Origin: Bacillota bacterium
GTDB taxonomy: Bacteria; Bacillota; Clostridia; Saccharofermentanales; Fastidiosipilaceae
Direction: 5' to 3'
Assembly (NCBI GenBank): GCA_023420115.1
Contig: JAEZWR010000035.1
Location: forward strand, 1 to 31,044
DNA: 31,044 bases
A program made the translations under genes and the position numbers. A model generated the notes under the pieces. It was not told the origin of the DNA. It searched no databases and saw only the letters and a program-made list of their open reading frames with translations. Below, piece by piece: positions 1-8,748 of the stretch; the stretch's first letter is position 1, and each line of letters starts with the position of its first letter.

Positions 1-2
1 GC

Positions 3-503
3 GCTAAGTATGTGGCAACAGGTGAACTGCTTTTTCGATATAAAAGTACGATTCGCGCTAACATATTCAACAAACTTAGTGTGGTAAATAAACAAGTTCA
101 GACTTATAGCGAAATTCTTGAGAGAAAGATGCTCGAGTTTCAGACCCAGTGTGATAAAAAAATTGATAAGCAAATGAATTTTATTACAAATAGATTTAAT
201 AATTTACTTGTTAACTATAAGCATATTCTGGATAATCGAATTAGTAATATAGGGAGAGATATAAAATTTTTACTAAATGAAAAGAATAATTTATTTGTAT
301 CTTATATTACCTGCATAGAGAGCTATAATCCAGAGCTAATTTTAGATAAAGGATATGCATATATTTTAAGTGATAGTGGTAGAGCGATGAGTTCGGTGGA
401 AGATTTAAGTGAGGGCGATATGCTTAAATTGTGTCTAAAAGACGGAATAGTGTCTACCCGTGTTGAGTCTATTAAGCAAAATTCTATTTCAAATAACAAA
501 TAA
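3..503 (+). CDS. xseA: Exodeoxyribonuclease VII large subunit, C-terminal part (5' end outside window)
   Basis: The frame is open from the left edge, so this is the 3' portion of a longer gene and its start lies outside the window. The visible ~165 residues begin with a long charged helical stretch, as in the coiled-coil arm of XseA. They end with the family's C-terminal segment: LDKGYAYILSDSGRAMSSVE followed by DLSEGDMLKL, matching the usual 'RGYAI...G..v.s..dl..Gd.l.i.l.dG' pattern. XseA is the catalytic subunit of exonuclease VII, which degrades single-stranded DNA to oligonucleotides in the cytoplasm. The small-subunit gene follows 65 nt downstream, the normal arrangement. The OB-fold and nuclease core are not in the window, so only the C-terminus can be judged. 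Confidence 0.85.
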   Translation, partial: AKYVATGELLFRYKSTIRANIFNKLSVVNKQVQTYSEILERKMLEFQTQCDKKIDKQMNFITNRFNNLLVNYKHILDNRISNIGRDIKFLLNEKNNLFVSYITCIESYNPELILDKGYAYILSDSGRAMSSVEDLSEGDMLKLCLKDGIVSTRVESIKQNSISNNK

Positions 504-568
504 AATGTTAAGAATGAATTTGCAGGTGGTGCATTTTAATAAGGGATAGATGGAGGAATGTAAATAAT

Positions 569-811
569 ATGGATAATCAAGTTAATAATATAAATATAGA
601 AAAAGAACTAAGCTTCGAGGAAGCTATGAAAGAGCTTGAGAATATTAGCAATAGAATTTCAAGTTCTGACTGTGGACTTGATGAGTCTTTGTCTTTGTTT
701 AAGCGAGCGAAAGAACTGAGTAATTTTGCTAAAAGAAAATTAGAGATGAGTGAGAAGCAAATACAGATTTTGCTAGAGGATGATACTGAAGAAACTTTTA
801 CAGGTGAGTAA
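569..811 (+). CDS. xseB: Exodeoxyribonuclease VII small subunit
   Basis: This 80-residue protein has the XseB signature: SFEEAMKELENI near residue 15, then GLDESLSLFKRAKELS and a Lys/Glu-rich C-terminus. Several small subunits wrap the XseA coiled-coil arm and are required for exonuclease VII activity. The ATG is preceded by GGAGG at 552-556, 12 nt upstream. Length is normal for the family. It lies directly after xseA and only 2 nt before the earliest start of ispA, so the three are almost certainly co-transcribed and xseB and ispA may be translationally coupled. Confidence 0.93.
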   Translation: MDNQVNNINIEKELSFEEAMKELENISNRISSSDCGLDESLSLFKRAKELSNFAKRKLEMSEKQIQILLEDDTEETFTGE

Positions 812-813
812 CT

Positions 814-1899
814 GTGATGGCACATTATGATTCAATAAGAGCGTCTTTTGAATTAAAATTGCAGGATGAATTTAAAAGACTGATTGATTCTTATACAGAC
901 AAAATAGAAGATTTATTTTCTATATGTAATTTTTTATTTAATGTTGGAGATGATAGTTCACAAGCTGATATTCCAACAAAACAACTTGTCTTTGATGAAA
1001 TTAAGATTAATTCATCTAATGGTCTAGAGAAGAGTCCGCATACTACTTCATCTTTAGTTGAAAGTATGTGGTATTCAATTAGTGGTGGGAAAAGATTTAG
1101 GGCTCTAATACTTTATATAATTTCCTATTCATTACTTAATTCAGATAATTATAAATTTAAGCAGCTAAAGAATAATAATATAAGTCTTGTTGACAGATTT
1201 GCTATAGCAATTGAGTTTATTCAAGCTTATTCTCTTGTACATGACGATTTACCTGCCTTTGATAATGATGATTTTCGTCGTGGTAAGTTCAGCACTCATG
1301 CAAAATATGGGGAGACAACAGCTATACTTTGTGGTGACGCCTTGCTAAATTATGCGACTGAAGTGCTGCTGAAAGAAGATGAAGCTATAGATTCTTATTC
1401 AGATTATATGAGAGCATGTCATTATTTACTTAATCAGTCAGGTATAAGTGGAATGATTTCAGGGCAAGATAAAGATATTTTATTAGAGAGAGAGTTCTCG
1501 AAATTGGCTGAAATTGATGAGCTTGTTCTGATGGAATTAAAAAAGACAGCCTGTCTACTCTCTGCATCCTTTGTTTGTCCTTTCATTCTTTTTGCTTTGC
1601 CTGAATATTATATTTCTGAGATAAAAAGAATTGCGTATATGTTTGGCTTAGCGTTTCAGATACAAGATGATATTCTCGATAATGAAGCAAATAAAGGTAA
1701 ATTGGGTAAATCAATAGGGAAAGATGCCAAGGTAGGTAAAAAGACATTCTATACTGTATTGGGGGCTGAAAAGGCCAAAGCTTTATGTAATGAACTCTTT
1801 GAAAATATTAATAGATGTATAGACTCATTGAAAGATGAAGGTCTAAATTTACAGGAACTACGAATATTTATTGATAGTGTTAGAGATAGAGAATATTAA
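814..1899 (+). CDS. ispA: Polyprenyl (farnesyl/geranylgeranyl) diphosphate synthase
   Basis: Trans-isoprenyl diphosphate synthase that condenses isopentenyl diphosphate onto allylic diphosphates to make C15/C20 precursors. The first Asp-rich motif is at residues 144-150 (HDDLPAFDNDD region, DDx4D spacing as in bacterial FPP synthases). The second is FQIQDDILD (D285, D286, D289). SGGKRFRALI near residue 90 is the substrate-binding GGKR motif. At 361 aa it is about 60 residues longer than typical IspA. The extra part is a polar N-terminal stretch (about residues 45-80) before the conserved core, plus a short insert near 110-125. The start is GTG at 814 or, better spaced from AGGTGAG at 802-808, the adjacent ATG at 817. 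It sits between xseB and dxs, the common Firmicute order, so it shares the isoprenoid role with dxs. Confidence 0.92.
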   Translation: MMAHYDSIRASFELKLQDEFKRLIDSYTDKIEDLFSICNFLFNVGDDSSQADIPTKQLVFDEIKINSSNGLEKSPHTTSSLVESMWYSISGGKRFRALILYIISYSLLNSDNYKFKQLKNNNISLVDRFAIAIEFIQAYSLVHDDLPAFDNDDFRRGKFSTHAKYGETTAILCGDALLNYATEVLLKEDEAIDSYSDYMRACHYLLNQSGISGMISGQDKDILLEREFSKLAEIDELVLMELKKTACLLSASFVCPFILFALPEYYISEIKRIAYMFGLAFQIQDDILDNEANKGKLGKSIGKDAKVGKKTFYTVLGAEKAKALCNELFENINRCIDSLKDEGLNLQELRIFIDSVRDREY

Positions 1900-1963
1900 T
1901 AGTGAAGTGTTTAGGATAAAAAGCACATTGCATTCTAGATTCTAAATTATTAAGAGGTTAATT

Positions 1964-4153
1964 TTGTCTATTATAAAAAAAATTAAAAATATAAATGATA
2001 TAAATAATCTAAATGAGGAAGAACTAAAAATACTTTCAGATGAGTTGAGACAAGAGATTATTTCTACCGTACTAAGTAATGGTGGACATCTTGCCTCGAA
2101 TTTGGGTGTTGTCGAACTTACGATAGCTCTTCTTAGAACATTTAACTTTGACAGAGATGTTTTGATATTTGATGTAGGTCATCAATCTTACGCATATAAA
2201 TTACTCACCGGTAGACTAGAAGATTTTTCCACTCTACGCCAAATGGATGGTTTATCTGGCTTCCCTAAGCGAGAAGAAAGTAATTATGATTACTTTAATA
2301 CCGGTCACGCATCAACTTCACTGTCGGCTGCTGAGGGATATTACAAAGCAACTAGCTTGCTAGGAAAAGATAATTATGTAGTTGCAGTTATTGGTGACGG
2401 AGCTCTTACTGGTGGTATGTGTTGGGAGGCCATGAACAATCTTGTCAATGGTAATGACAATGTAATAATCATTCTAAATGACAATGCGATGAGTATTGAT
2501 AAGAATGTAGGCGCTCTCGATCAACTTCTATCTGATCTTAGAATTAGACCTGCATATCTTAGTTTAAAAGAGAGCACAGAAATAGTTCTTAATAAGTTGC
2601 CCTTAATCGGTCCTTTTTTTAAACATATACTTTTATCTATTAAGAAGAGATTGAGGAAAAAAATTCAGCCAGATTCAATATTTTTTGAAGAATTTGGCAT
2701 AAAGTATTATGGTCCAATTGACGGTCACAATATTAAACTCATTGCGGAAAATCTCGAAGCTGCTAAATCACACAGTGGCCCAATTATTCTTCATGTATGT
2801 ACAAAAAAAGGTTATGGATATAGTCCCGCAGAACTTGAACCTAGCGACTATCATGGAGTTGCTCCACAAAAAAAGACCGAGTTTGATTTAAATCCTTGTC
2901 AAACAGAAGTAAGTGGAGGAATTAAAACCTATAATGTAGATGATGATAAAGAAACAAAGTTATTAAATGATGAGGATGATAAATATTCCACAATTAATTT
3001 TTTTAAAAAGAAAGATAAAGTGCTTAGGTCACAGTCTTTGCCAAATTGTGATTTAGAGAAGAATATTCTGCCTGGATCTAAAAGACTTACAGAGAAAGAG
3101 TTTATCTCTAAATTAAGAAAAGAAACAAAATTTACAGATGCATTTAGTTTGTGCCTTATGTATCTGAGTCAATCGACAAATAATTTAACTGCGATAACCG
3201 CTGCAATGAAAAAAGGAACTGGATTAGCTGATTTTGCAGCTACTTATCCGGAACGCTTCTTTGATGTTGGTATTGCAGAGCAGCATGCTGTTACAATGGC
3301 TGCTGGAATGGCTGCTGGGGGGCTTTGTCCCATCGTTTGTATTTATTCCACTTTTATGCAGAGAGCGCTTGATCAACTCTTGCATGATGTGTGTTTGCAA
3401 AATTTAAAGGTTATTTTTGTGGTTGATCGTTCTGGTATAGTCGGAGAAGATGGTGAAACTCACCAGGGAATATACGATCTTATATTTACTAATTCCTTGC
3501 CTGCAATCAAGATTTACACGCCTTCTGATTCTCTCGGACTTTATAGAGTATTGAAATTTGCAATAGAGCAGGAACTTGGGCCTGTTATGATTAGATATCC
3601 TCGCGGTCAAGTTAAATTTGATTTGTATAAAGAGTTTAATGACTTGAGTAAAGAGAGAAATATATCTGTTGTAGCGAATAAGCATTTTAACGAATGTGAA
3701 AATATGGAGAATATCAGTGATTTGAGATTGTTGTTTGCTGGTGGAGAGACTGATATAAAGACCACTTTTTCAAGCGAGAAAGATTCTTTGCTCATAGTAA
3801 CAAATTCTACTCTCACTTATTTTTTATTAGATATTTTTGTAAATTTAGATAATGATGAATTGAATAGGATAACAGTTTTAGCCACAGAATGTCTCAAGCC
3901 TTTTCCATGTGAGGAAATGAAGAAATATCTAAGTAAATATAACAATATCTTGGTTTTAGAGGAAGTGGCAGCACCGGGTATAATATATCCTAATATATTA
4001 GCACTGGTTAATGAAAATGACTTTAATTGTAAGATAAAGGCTATTAATCTTGGTACTTCTGGAGTTAGTCATGGTAAGCAAAATCAAATATTGGAGAAAT
4101 ATTCATTAGCAGGGCAAGCGTTAAAAGAAGTCATAAGAGATTTTTTGGCATAG
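1964..4153 (+). CDS. dxs: 1-deoxy-D-xylulose-5-phosphate synthase (with linker insertion)
   Basis: Thiamine-diphosphate enzyme joining pyruvate and glyceraldehyde 3-phosphate, the first step of the MEP isoprenoid pathway. The TPP/Mg site is G144-D145-G146 with the downstream LNDN (about 171-174). H42 in GGHLASNLG and the FDVGHQSYAYKLLTGR and GLSGFPKR blocks are diagnostic. The pyrimidine-binding domain has FFDVGIAEQHAVT with the catalytic Glu at about 439, then STFMQRALDQLLHDV and IRYPRG. The C-terminal transketolase domain ends the protein. Translation starts at TTG 1964, with AAGAGG at 1952-1957 upstream. At 729 aa it is about 100 residues longer than the family. Most of the excess is a polar, Asp/Lys-rich insertion at about residues 306-380, between the TPP domain and the pyrimidine domain; a smaller one lies near 565-600. 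No catalytic element is disrupted, so it should be active. Confidence 0.95.
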   Translation: MSIIKKIKNINDINNLNEEELKILSDELRQEIISTVLSNGGHLASNLGVVELTIALLRTFNFDRDVLIFDVGHQSYAYKLLTGRLEDFSTLRQMDGLSGFPKREESNYDYFNTGHASTSLSAAEGYYKATSLLGKDNYVVAVIGDGALTGGMCWEAMNNLVNGNDNVIIILNDNAMSIDKNVGALDQLLSDLRIRPAYLSLKESTEIVLNKLPLIGPFFKHILLSIKKRLRKKIQPDSIFFEEFGIKYYGPIDGHNIKLIAENLEAAKSHSGPIILHVCTKKGYGYSPAELEPSDYHGVAPQKKTEFDLNPCQTEVSGGIKTYNVDDDKETKLLNDEDDKYSTINFFKKKDKVLRSQSLPNCDLEKNILPGSKRLTEKEFISKLRKETKFTDAFSLCLMYLSQSTNNLTAITAAMKKGTGLADFAATYPERFFDVGIAEQHAVTMAAGMAAGGLCPIVCIYSTFMQRALDQLLHDVCLQNLKVIFVVDRSGIVGEDGETHQGIYDLIFTNSLPAIKIYTPSDSLGLYRVLKFAIEQELGPVMIRYPRGQVKFDLYKEFNDLSKERNISVVANKHFNECENMENISDLRLLFAGGETDIKTTFSSEKDSLLIVTNSTLTYFLLDIFVNLDNDELNRITVLATECLKPFPCEEMKKYLSKYNNILVLEEVAAPGIIYPNILALVNENDFNCKIKAINLGTSGVSHGKQNQILEKYSLAGQALKEVIRDFLA

Positions 4154-4169
4154 AGCAGGAGATAGAGTC

Positions 4170-5060
4170 TTGAAACATTTTTTGCTTTTGTATGATATTT
4201 ATAAAGATAAGGAAGGGCAGAAGGCTTCTGTATTTGCTGAATATTTAAAAAAATATGAGGTTTTATCTGATCTTGATTCGATTGATGATGAGCTTCTTGA
4301 TAGATATAAGGTGTCAGATATGAAGGACTCTGTCAATGAGATAGATGACGATAGAGTTTATGATAAATATTCTTTAATTATAGTCTTTGGTGGAGATGGT
4401 TCTTTTCTTAGAGCTGCCAAATTAGCATATTATTTAAATACGCCAATTCTTGGTGTTAATCTTGGAAGACTAGGATTTATGCTAACACAAGACTTTGATG
4501 AATGCTTGCATAATATTGAGAGCATTGCTGCACTAAAGTTAATATACGAAGACAGGTCAGTTATAGATTGCTCTCTCGCTTCAAAAAATGGAGATATAAT
4601 TTATAAGTCTTCGGCACTTAATGACTGCGTAATTAGTTCGTCGGTAGTATATAGATTTATTTCTCTCGAGTTGAATATTGACGGTGAATATGTTGAAGAG
4701 GTTCATGGTGATGGCTTGATCATTTCAAGTCCAATGGGATCTACTGCTTATTCTCTAGCAGCAGGGGGACCAGTTATAGATCCTAATTTGCATCTCATGA
4801 CGATAAGTCCGATATGTCCACATTCTTTGGCGCAACGTTCTTATGTGCTAGATAAGGATAGTTCAATAGAGATAAAAGCAGCCTCTGAGAGTAAAGAAAA
4901 CCAAAGATTGACTGTACTTATAGATGGTAAGCCAGAATATAGTTTCTTAAGTTCAGAAACGATTAAACTTAGTATGGCGACGGATAAACTTAGAATAGCC
5001 AAGTTAAAAGAGAAGTCTGTTTTTGCTGAAATTGCAAAAAAAATGCATATGAGGAACTAA
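4170..5060 (+). CDS. nadK: NAD kinase
   Basis: ATP/polyphosphate-dependent NAD kinase, the source of NADP. Diagnostic motifs are GGDGSFLRAA (GGDG at 74-77), TPILGVNLGRLGFM (91-104), and the Gly-rich loop HGDGLIISSPMGSTAYSLAA near 179-198 followed by GGPV. The usual 'NE' pair of the NAD site reads N151-D152 here (SALNDCVIS), a conservative change. Length of 296 aa is normal. The start is TTG 4170 with AGGAGA at 4157-4162. It begins 16 nt after dxs. In many Clostridia a tlyA gene (haemolysin/rRNA methyltransferase) lies between dxs and nadK; here it is missing. Confidence 0.95.
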   Translation: MKHFLLLYDIYKDKEGQKASVFAEYLKKYEVLSDLDSIDDELLDRYKVSDMKDSVNEIDDDRVYDKYSLIIVFGGDGSFLRAAKLAYYLNTPILGVNLGRLGFMLTQDFDECLHNIESIAALKLIYEDRSVIDCSLASKNGDIIYKSSALNDCVISSSVVYRFISLELNIDGEYVEEVHGDGLIISSPMGSTAYSLAAGGPVIDPNLHLMTISPICPHSLAQRSYVLDKDSSIEIKAASESKENQRLTVLIDGKPEYSFLSSETIKLSMATDKLRIAKLKEKSVFAEIAKKMHMRN

Positions 5061-5069
5061 TAATACTTG

Positions 5070-5124
5070 TATAAATATAAATTTATTGTATATTATATGC
5101 AGTTATTAAATTCGGATATTTAAT
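5070..5124 (+). promoter_or_regulatory. Candidate argR promoter and palindromic operator
   Basis: Just upstream of argR lies a perfect 7-bp inverted repeat, ATTAAAT (5105-5111) and ATTTAAT (5118-5124), with a 6-nt spacer; its total length of 20 bp is close to an 18-bp ARG box. A weak promoter (TTGTAT at 5067-5072, 18-nt spacer, TATTAT at 5091-5096) would start transcription near 5103, placing the repeat over the first transcribed bases. Autoregulation of argR by its product is known in other bacteria; that this repeat is the operator is inference. Confidence 0.3.
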
Positions 5125-5143
5125 TTTTCTTATAGGGGTATAT

Positions 5144-5614
5144 ATGAATAAGACTCAAAGACAGGCTTTGATACTTGCAAAAATAAAAGAACATATTATT
5201 ACTACTCAGGAAGAGTTGGTTGATTGTTTGCTTGATGCTGGGGCAGATGTAACTCAAGCTACGGTGTCAAGAGATATAAGAGAACTTCAAATAATTAAGG
5301 CCTTAGATGCCGATGGCAATAATAGATATACAACTCTTCAGAAATCAAATGAGAAGCCAGAACAGAGTTTGCTTAATGTCTTTCTTGAATCTACATTAGA
5401 AATTAGACACGCTGGGCATCTTGTAGTAATAAAGACTTTGCCTGGTATGGCCTCGGCGAGTGCGACACTTATTGATTCATTAAGTTTCGAAGAGGTCGTC
5501 GGAAGTATTGCTGGAGATGATACTATATTTATTGCCTGTGTTAGCAATAGTTCTGCAGACCACATTGTACGAGAACTTAATAGATTCAAGACCAATAGAG
5601 CCTTGTATTTTTAG
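5144..5614 (+). CDS. argR: Arginine repressor
   Basis: Hexameric, arginine-responsive transcription regulator. The N-terminal winged helix carries the DNA-reading helix ATVSRDIRELQIIKA (residues 39-53). The C-terminal domain contains LPGMASASATLIDSL and the arginine-binding VGSIAGDDTIFI (GDD at 124-126). The 156-aa length is standard. The ribosome site is GGGG at about 5136. It sits between nadK and recN, as in Bacillus and Clostridia. No arginine-metabolism gene is in this window, so its targets lie elsewhere. A Rho-independent terminator follows at 5703. Confidence 0.95.
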   Translation: MNKTQRQALILAKIKEHIITTQEELVDCLLDAGADVTQATVSRDIRELQIIKALDADGNNRYTTLQKSNEKPEQSLLNVFLESTLEIRHAGHLVVIKTLPGMASASATLIDSLSFEEVVGSIAGDDTIFIACVSNSSADHIVRELNRFKTNRALYF

Positions 5615-5702
5615 GAAGTAGTTGATGTGTTTTATGAAAATACTATGGAAATATTATAAAAATACCAAGTACTAAAATTTATCTGATGAGAGAAGAAATT
5701 GT

Positions 5703-5734
5703 GGAGTTATTTAAAAATAGCTCCTTTTCTTTAT
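5703..5734 (+). terminator. Rho-independent terminator after argR
   Basis: GGAGTTATTT (5703-5712) pairs with AAATAGCTCC (5715-5724), with one G-T wobble, followed by TTTTCTTT. It ends the xseA-argR transcription unit and isolates recN, which begins 130 nt later. The rest of the 5615-5865 gap is AT-rich with no clear -35/-10 pair that I could identify. Confidence 0.8.
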
Positions 5735-5865
5735 TAGCATACTATATACTCTAATAAGATATTTTGCTTAGGATTGCAATTATTGAGAACTTGGCTTCAA
5801 ATACCTTTTTGTGATATTTAGTATGTACATTGAAGAATATTATAGTAAATAAATGGGAGTAGCTG

Positions 5866-7683
5866 ATGTTAATTTCGCTGAGTATAAAAAATCTAGCTCT
5901 GATTGAAGATTGTCTTTTGGAATTAAAGGACGGTCTAAATATTTTGGTAGGTGAGTCTGGTGCTGGTAAGTCACTCATAATGACAGCCGTTAAGCTCCTC
6001 ACAGGCATAAAGTCTGATAAAGATATTATCAGGCACGGAGAGGATTTTGCGATTGTCGAGGCGGTTTTTGATCTTAATAAACTTAATCTTAGTAGAGAAA
6101 CATATGAAGAACTTGGTCTTGTTAGCAAAGATAGTTCAAATATAAATAATGAATCAGCTTCGCAAATAGATGATGAGGAACAAATTATTATCCTTTCTAG
6201 AGAAATAAGACGAAGTTCTAGATCACTTGCGAGAATAAATGGAAGAATCGTCCCACTGTCGCTTCTGCAAAATGTTAGTAGACAGATTCTTGATATTCAT
6301 TCTCAGCACGATATTTTGCGCCTTTTTGACGAAAGCAACCATATTAATATTCTTGATGATTTTGCTTCTACTAATGTTGACATAATTAAGGAAAATCTTA
6401 GTTTTAAGCTCAATGAACTTAGAGCAATATATAAGAGATCTAGAGAGTTGATACTTGATCCTAAAAAAAGGGAAATGATATATAACAAATTAGCTAAACA
6501 AGTTGCTATTTTTGATGAACTAAAATTAAGTGAAAATGAAGAGACAACACTTATAAATAGACGCGAGAAATTACTGAGAGATTGTGAAGAATTGCAGACT
6601 TTATATGCAGCTTCAGAATTGATAAATGGTGGGGAGCAGCCTGAATTTGGAATATATAACAGTATGGATAAACTCGGCAGAGCTTTTTCCAATCTTTATT
6701 CACAGGATGAGCTGGAAGTGAATGCGGATATTAATCAGAATGATGAGCTTGATTTGACTACGGGAACTTCTTCCATGCCCATTAATCGCTTTGATACTGA
6801 AATTGGTCTAGTAGAGAATATATATGCTAGTTTGAATGACCTGGATATGTGCATAAATAGAAGAATATCTAACTGTAATTTTGATGAGGATGAATTGAGA
6901 TATGTTGAACAAAGACTAAAGGCAATATCAAGACTTAAACAAAAATTGAATCTTGAATATGAAGATCTTATTGAATATGAGAAGAAAATTCGAAACAAGT
7001 TACAGGAACTTGATGATACGCTTCCAGAGATAGCTAAACTCTCAGATAGGAAGAGGGAACTAGAACAAGAGGTTTTTGAACTTAGAGATCAGCTTCGTTC
7101 CGTAAGAAAAGCTGCCGCTGAGACCTTCTGTGAACGTCTGGTAATGGAACTGAAAGATCTTGGTATGCCAAATGTTGAGATGACATGTGACTTTAGTGAA
7201 AAAAGTTTAGACAGTAATGGAGCGGATAAGCTTGTTTTTTTATTCTCTGCTAATTTTGGAGAGAAGATGAAGTCGCTTTCTAAGGTTGCTTCTGGGGGCG
7301 AAGCGACGCGCCTGCTTCTTTCTATAAAATTATTGTTAGCCCATAAAAAAACTTGCTCGCTATTGCTTTTTGATGAGATAGAACAGGGTGTTTCTGGTGA
7401 ACTGACAGCTAAGATGGCAGCAAAACTTGCTGAATTAGCCAAAACATATCAGATTTTATGTATTAGCCACCAAGCACAAATGGTAGCCTATGCAGACCAT
7501 CTTTATAAAGTTGAAAAGTATCTTGAAAATGATAGAACTATATCAAAGGTGCATGAATTGAGGCCGGATGAAGTTAAAGTAGAACTTGCAGCACTTATAG
7601 GAAAGAATAATAAGAGTAAGCAAGCCCTTGATTTGGCAGAAGAGCTTCTAAGATCGGCTGAGAAAGAGAAATTTTTCGAATAA
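5866..7683 (+). CDS. recN: DNA repair protein RecN (SMC-like ATPase)
   Basis: SMC-family ATPase acting early in double-strand-break repair. The N-terminal Walker A is GESGAGKS (29-36). A long central coiled-coil region spans about residues 160-410. The C-terminal half has the ABC signature ASGGEATRLLLSIKLLL (SGGE at 476-479), Walker B LLLFDEIEQGVSGE (D503, E504), and the D-loop/H-loop segment CISHQAQMVAYADHLYKVEK. The family consensus is DEIDTGISG and ITHLPQ, so this copy is somewhat divergent but keeps the catalytic residues. The 605-aa length is slightly above the usual 550-575; the extra part is a polar stretch around 290-310. ATG 5866 follows GGGAG at 5855-5859. In spore formers spoIVB and spo0A usually follow; here a convergent gene does. 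Confidence 0.93.
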   Translation: MLISLSIKNLALIEDCLLELKDGLNILVGESGAGKSLIMTAVKLLTGIKSDKDIIRHGEDFAIVEAVFDLNKLNLSRETYEELGLVSKDSSNINNESASQIDDEEQIIILSREIRRSSRSLARINGRIVPLSLLQNVSRQILDIHSQHDILRLFDESNHINILDDFASTNVDIIKENLSFKLNELRAIYKRSRELILDPKKREMIYNKLAKQVAIFDELKLSENEETTLINRREKLLRDCEELQTLYAASELINGGEQPEFGIYNSMDKLGRAFSNLYSQDELEVNADINQNDELDLTTGTSSMPINRFDTEIGLVENIYASLNDLDMCINRRISNCNFDEDELRYVEQRLKAISRLKQKLNLEYEDLIEYEKKIRNKLQELDDTLPEIAKLSDRKRELEQEVFELRDQLRSVRKAAAETFCERLVMELKDLGMPNVEMTCDFSEKSLDSNGADKLVFLFSANFGEKMKSLSKVASGGEATRLLLSIKLLLAHKKTCSLLLFDEIEQGVSGELTAKMAAKLAELAKTYQILCISHQAQMVAYADHLYKVEKYLENDRTISKVHELRPDEVKVELAALIGKNNKSKQALDLAEELLRSAEKEKFFE

Positions 7684-7758
7684 ATAGATTGAAGTTTAAT
7701 GGCAAAGAGAAAAAAGCGATACCATAGTGTATTTTTAATCAAAAAAATGTGGCTTAGG

Positions 7759-8748
7759 CTATTGAGTTGTTAGCTTAATGAAGTCAAGGAGAGCTTCTTC
7801 AATTTTAAATTTAAATTCATTGTTAGACTTATATGTGCTACTTAACTCATCAGGAATTAATGCTTCAAATTCTTTTTTTTCTTGATTCTTAAGTTTGAAT
7901 GAAATATAAAGCGCATGTAGATATTGTCTGCCTATCATTTGATCATATTTTTTTCTTGTGTTATGAGATATTTTTGATATGAGATTATCATATGATTTGG
8001 GATTAATTTCTTTGAGTCTATCTAAGCCATATAAGGTATCCCCTAATAGTGGATGCGACATATAGAGCGAATGCACGCGAATTTGATGAGTTCTACCTGT
8101 ATGTATTTTGCATAAGAGATAAGTAATATCTTTTGTTTCATCGTAATCAATTAGGTAAAATTCACTGAGAGCTGACTTCCCTTCATCAGTGCAGACGCGT
8201 TCAATAATTGAGTCACTTTTTCTTGCGATTTTATAATCTATAAAGAAATGTTTATTTCTTACTTGACCATGACAAGCTAAAAAATATATTTTTTCGATTT
8301 GGCACTGACTGAATAGATGATGATAATAAGATGATTTTGCGATGATTAATAGTCCTGATGTATTTCTATCTAGACGGTTTACTAAGTGAAGATCTCCTTC
8401 GCCTATGAGGTGGGCTAATGAAGAATTTGCTCCAACATAATTATCATGTGTAAGAAGATTGCCATCTTTATTTACTATAAGATAATTATCGTTGTTATAT
8501 ATTATGTATTTTTCTGCTCCTGCTTTTAATTGAAATGTATTTTTTATATTTTCAGCTCTGTCACGTATTAGAATTATATCTCCTTGATTTATAGGATCTA
8601 TCATTCTAGACTTTTGTCGGTTGATATATAGATTGCCATAAACTTTGATATTTTTAAGGTATCTAGTAGAGAAAAGATGGTATTTTTTTAAATACTCTTT
8701 TGCTGGGAGATTAACAATTTCTTCTTTAACTTCTATTTTATGTATCAT
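7759..8748 (-). CDS. RluA-family 23S rRNA/tRNA pseudouridine synthase
   Basis: Converts uridine to pseudouridine in structured RNA; the exact site cannot be assigned. The sequence shows an S4-like N-terminal RNA-binding part (about residues 1-60), then the catalytic motif HLVNRLDRNTSGLLIIAKS with the conserved Asp at about 127, and GRTHQIRVHSLYMSHPLLGD near the C-terminus. The first His of the usual HRLDRDTSG is Asn here. I chose the ATG at 8748, giving 329 aa, because the S4-like region begins there. The frame is open upstream to an ATG at 8901, but those 51 residues are hydrophobic and unlike the family, and a TATAAT (minus strand, 8867-8872) lies inside them. Neither start has a strong ribosome site. 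It is the only minus-strand protein gene here and faces recN end to end with no clear shared terminator. Confidence 0.85.
   Translation of the reverse strand: MIHKIEVKEEIVNLPAKEYLKKYHLFSTRYLKNIKVYGNLYINRQKSRMIDPINQGDIILIRDRAENIKNTFQLKAGAEKYIIYNNDNYLIVNKDGNLLTHDNYVGANSSLAHLIGEGDLHLVNRLDRNTSGLLIIAKSSYYHHLFSQCQIEKIYFLACHGQVRNKHFFIDYKIARKSDSIIERVCTDEGKSALSEFYLIDYDETKDITYLLCKIHTGRTHQIRVHSLYMSHPLLGDTLYGLDRLKEINPKSYDNLISKISHNTRKKYDQMIGRQYLHALYISFKLKNQEKKEFEALIPDELSSTYKSNNEFKFKIEEALLDFIKLTTQ

Noticed and set aside
577..825. Minus-strand frame opposite xseB
   Set aside because: It is the Ser/Leu-rich antisense shadow of a well-supported gene, with no recognisable domain or ribosome site.
7684..7758. 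Bidirectional terminator between convergent recN and the pseudouridine synthase
   Set aside because: Only a four-to-five pair stem (ATAC/GTAT) could be found; too weak to call.
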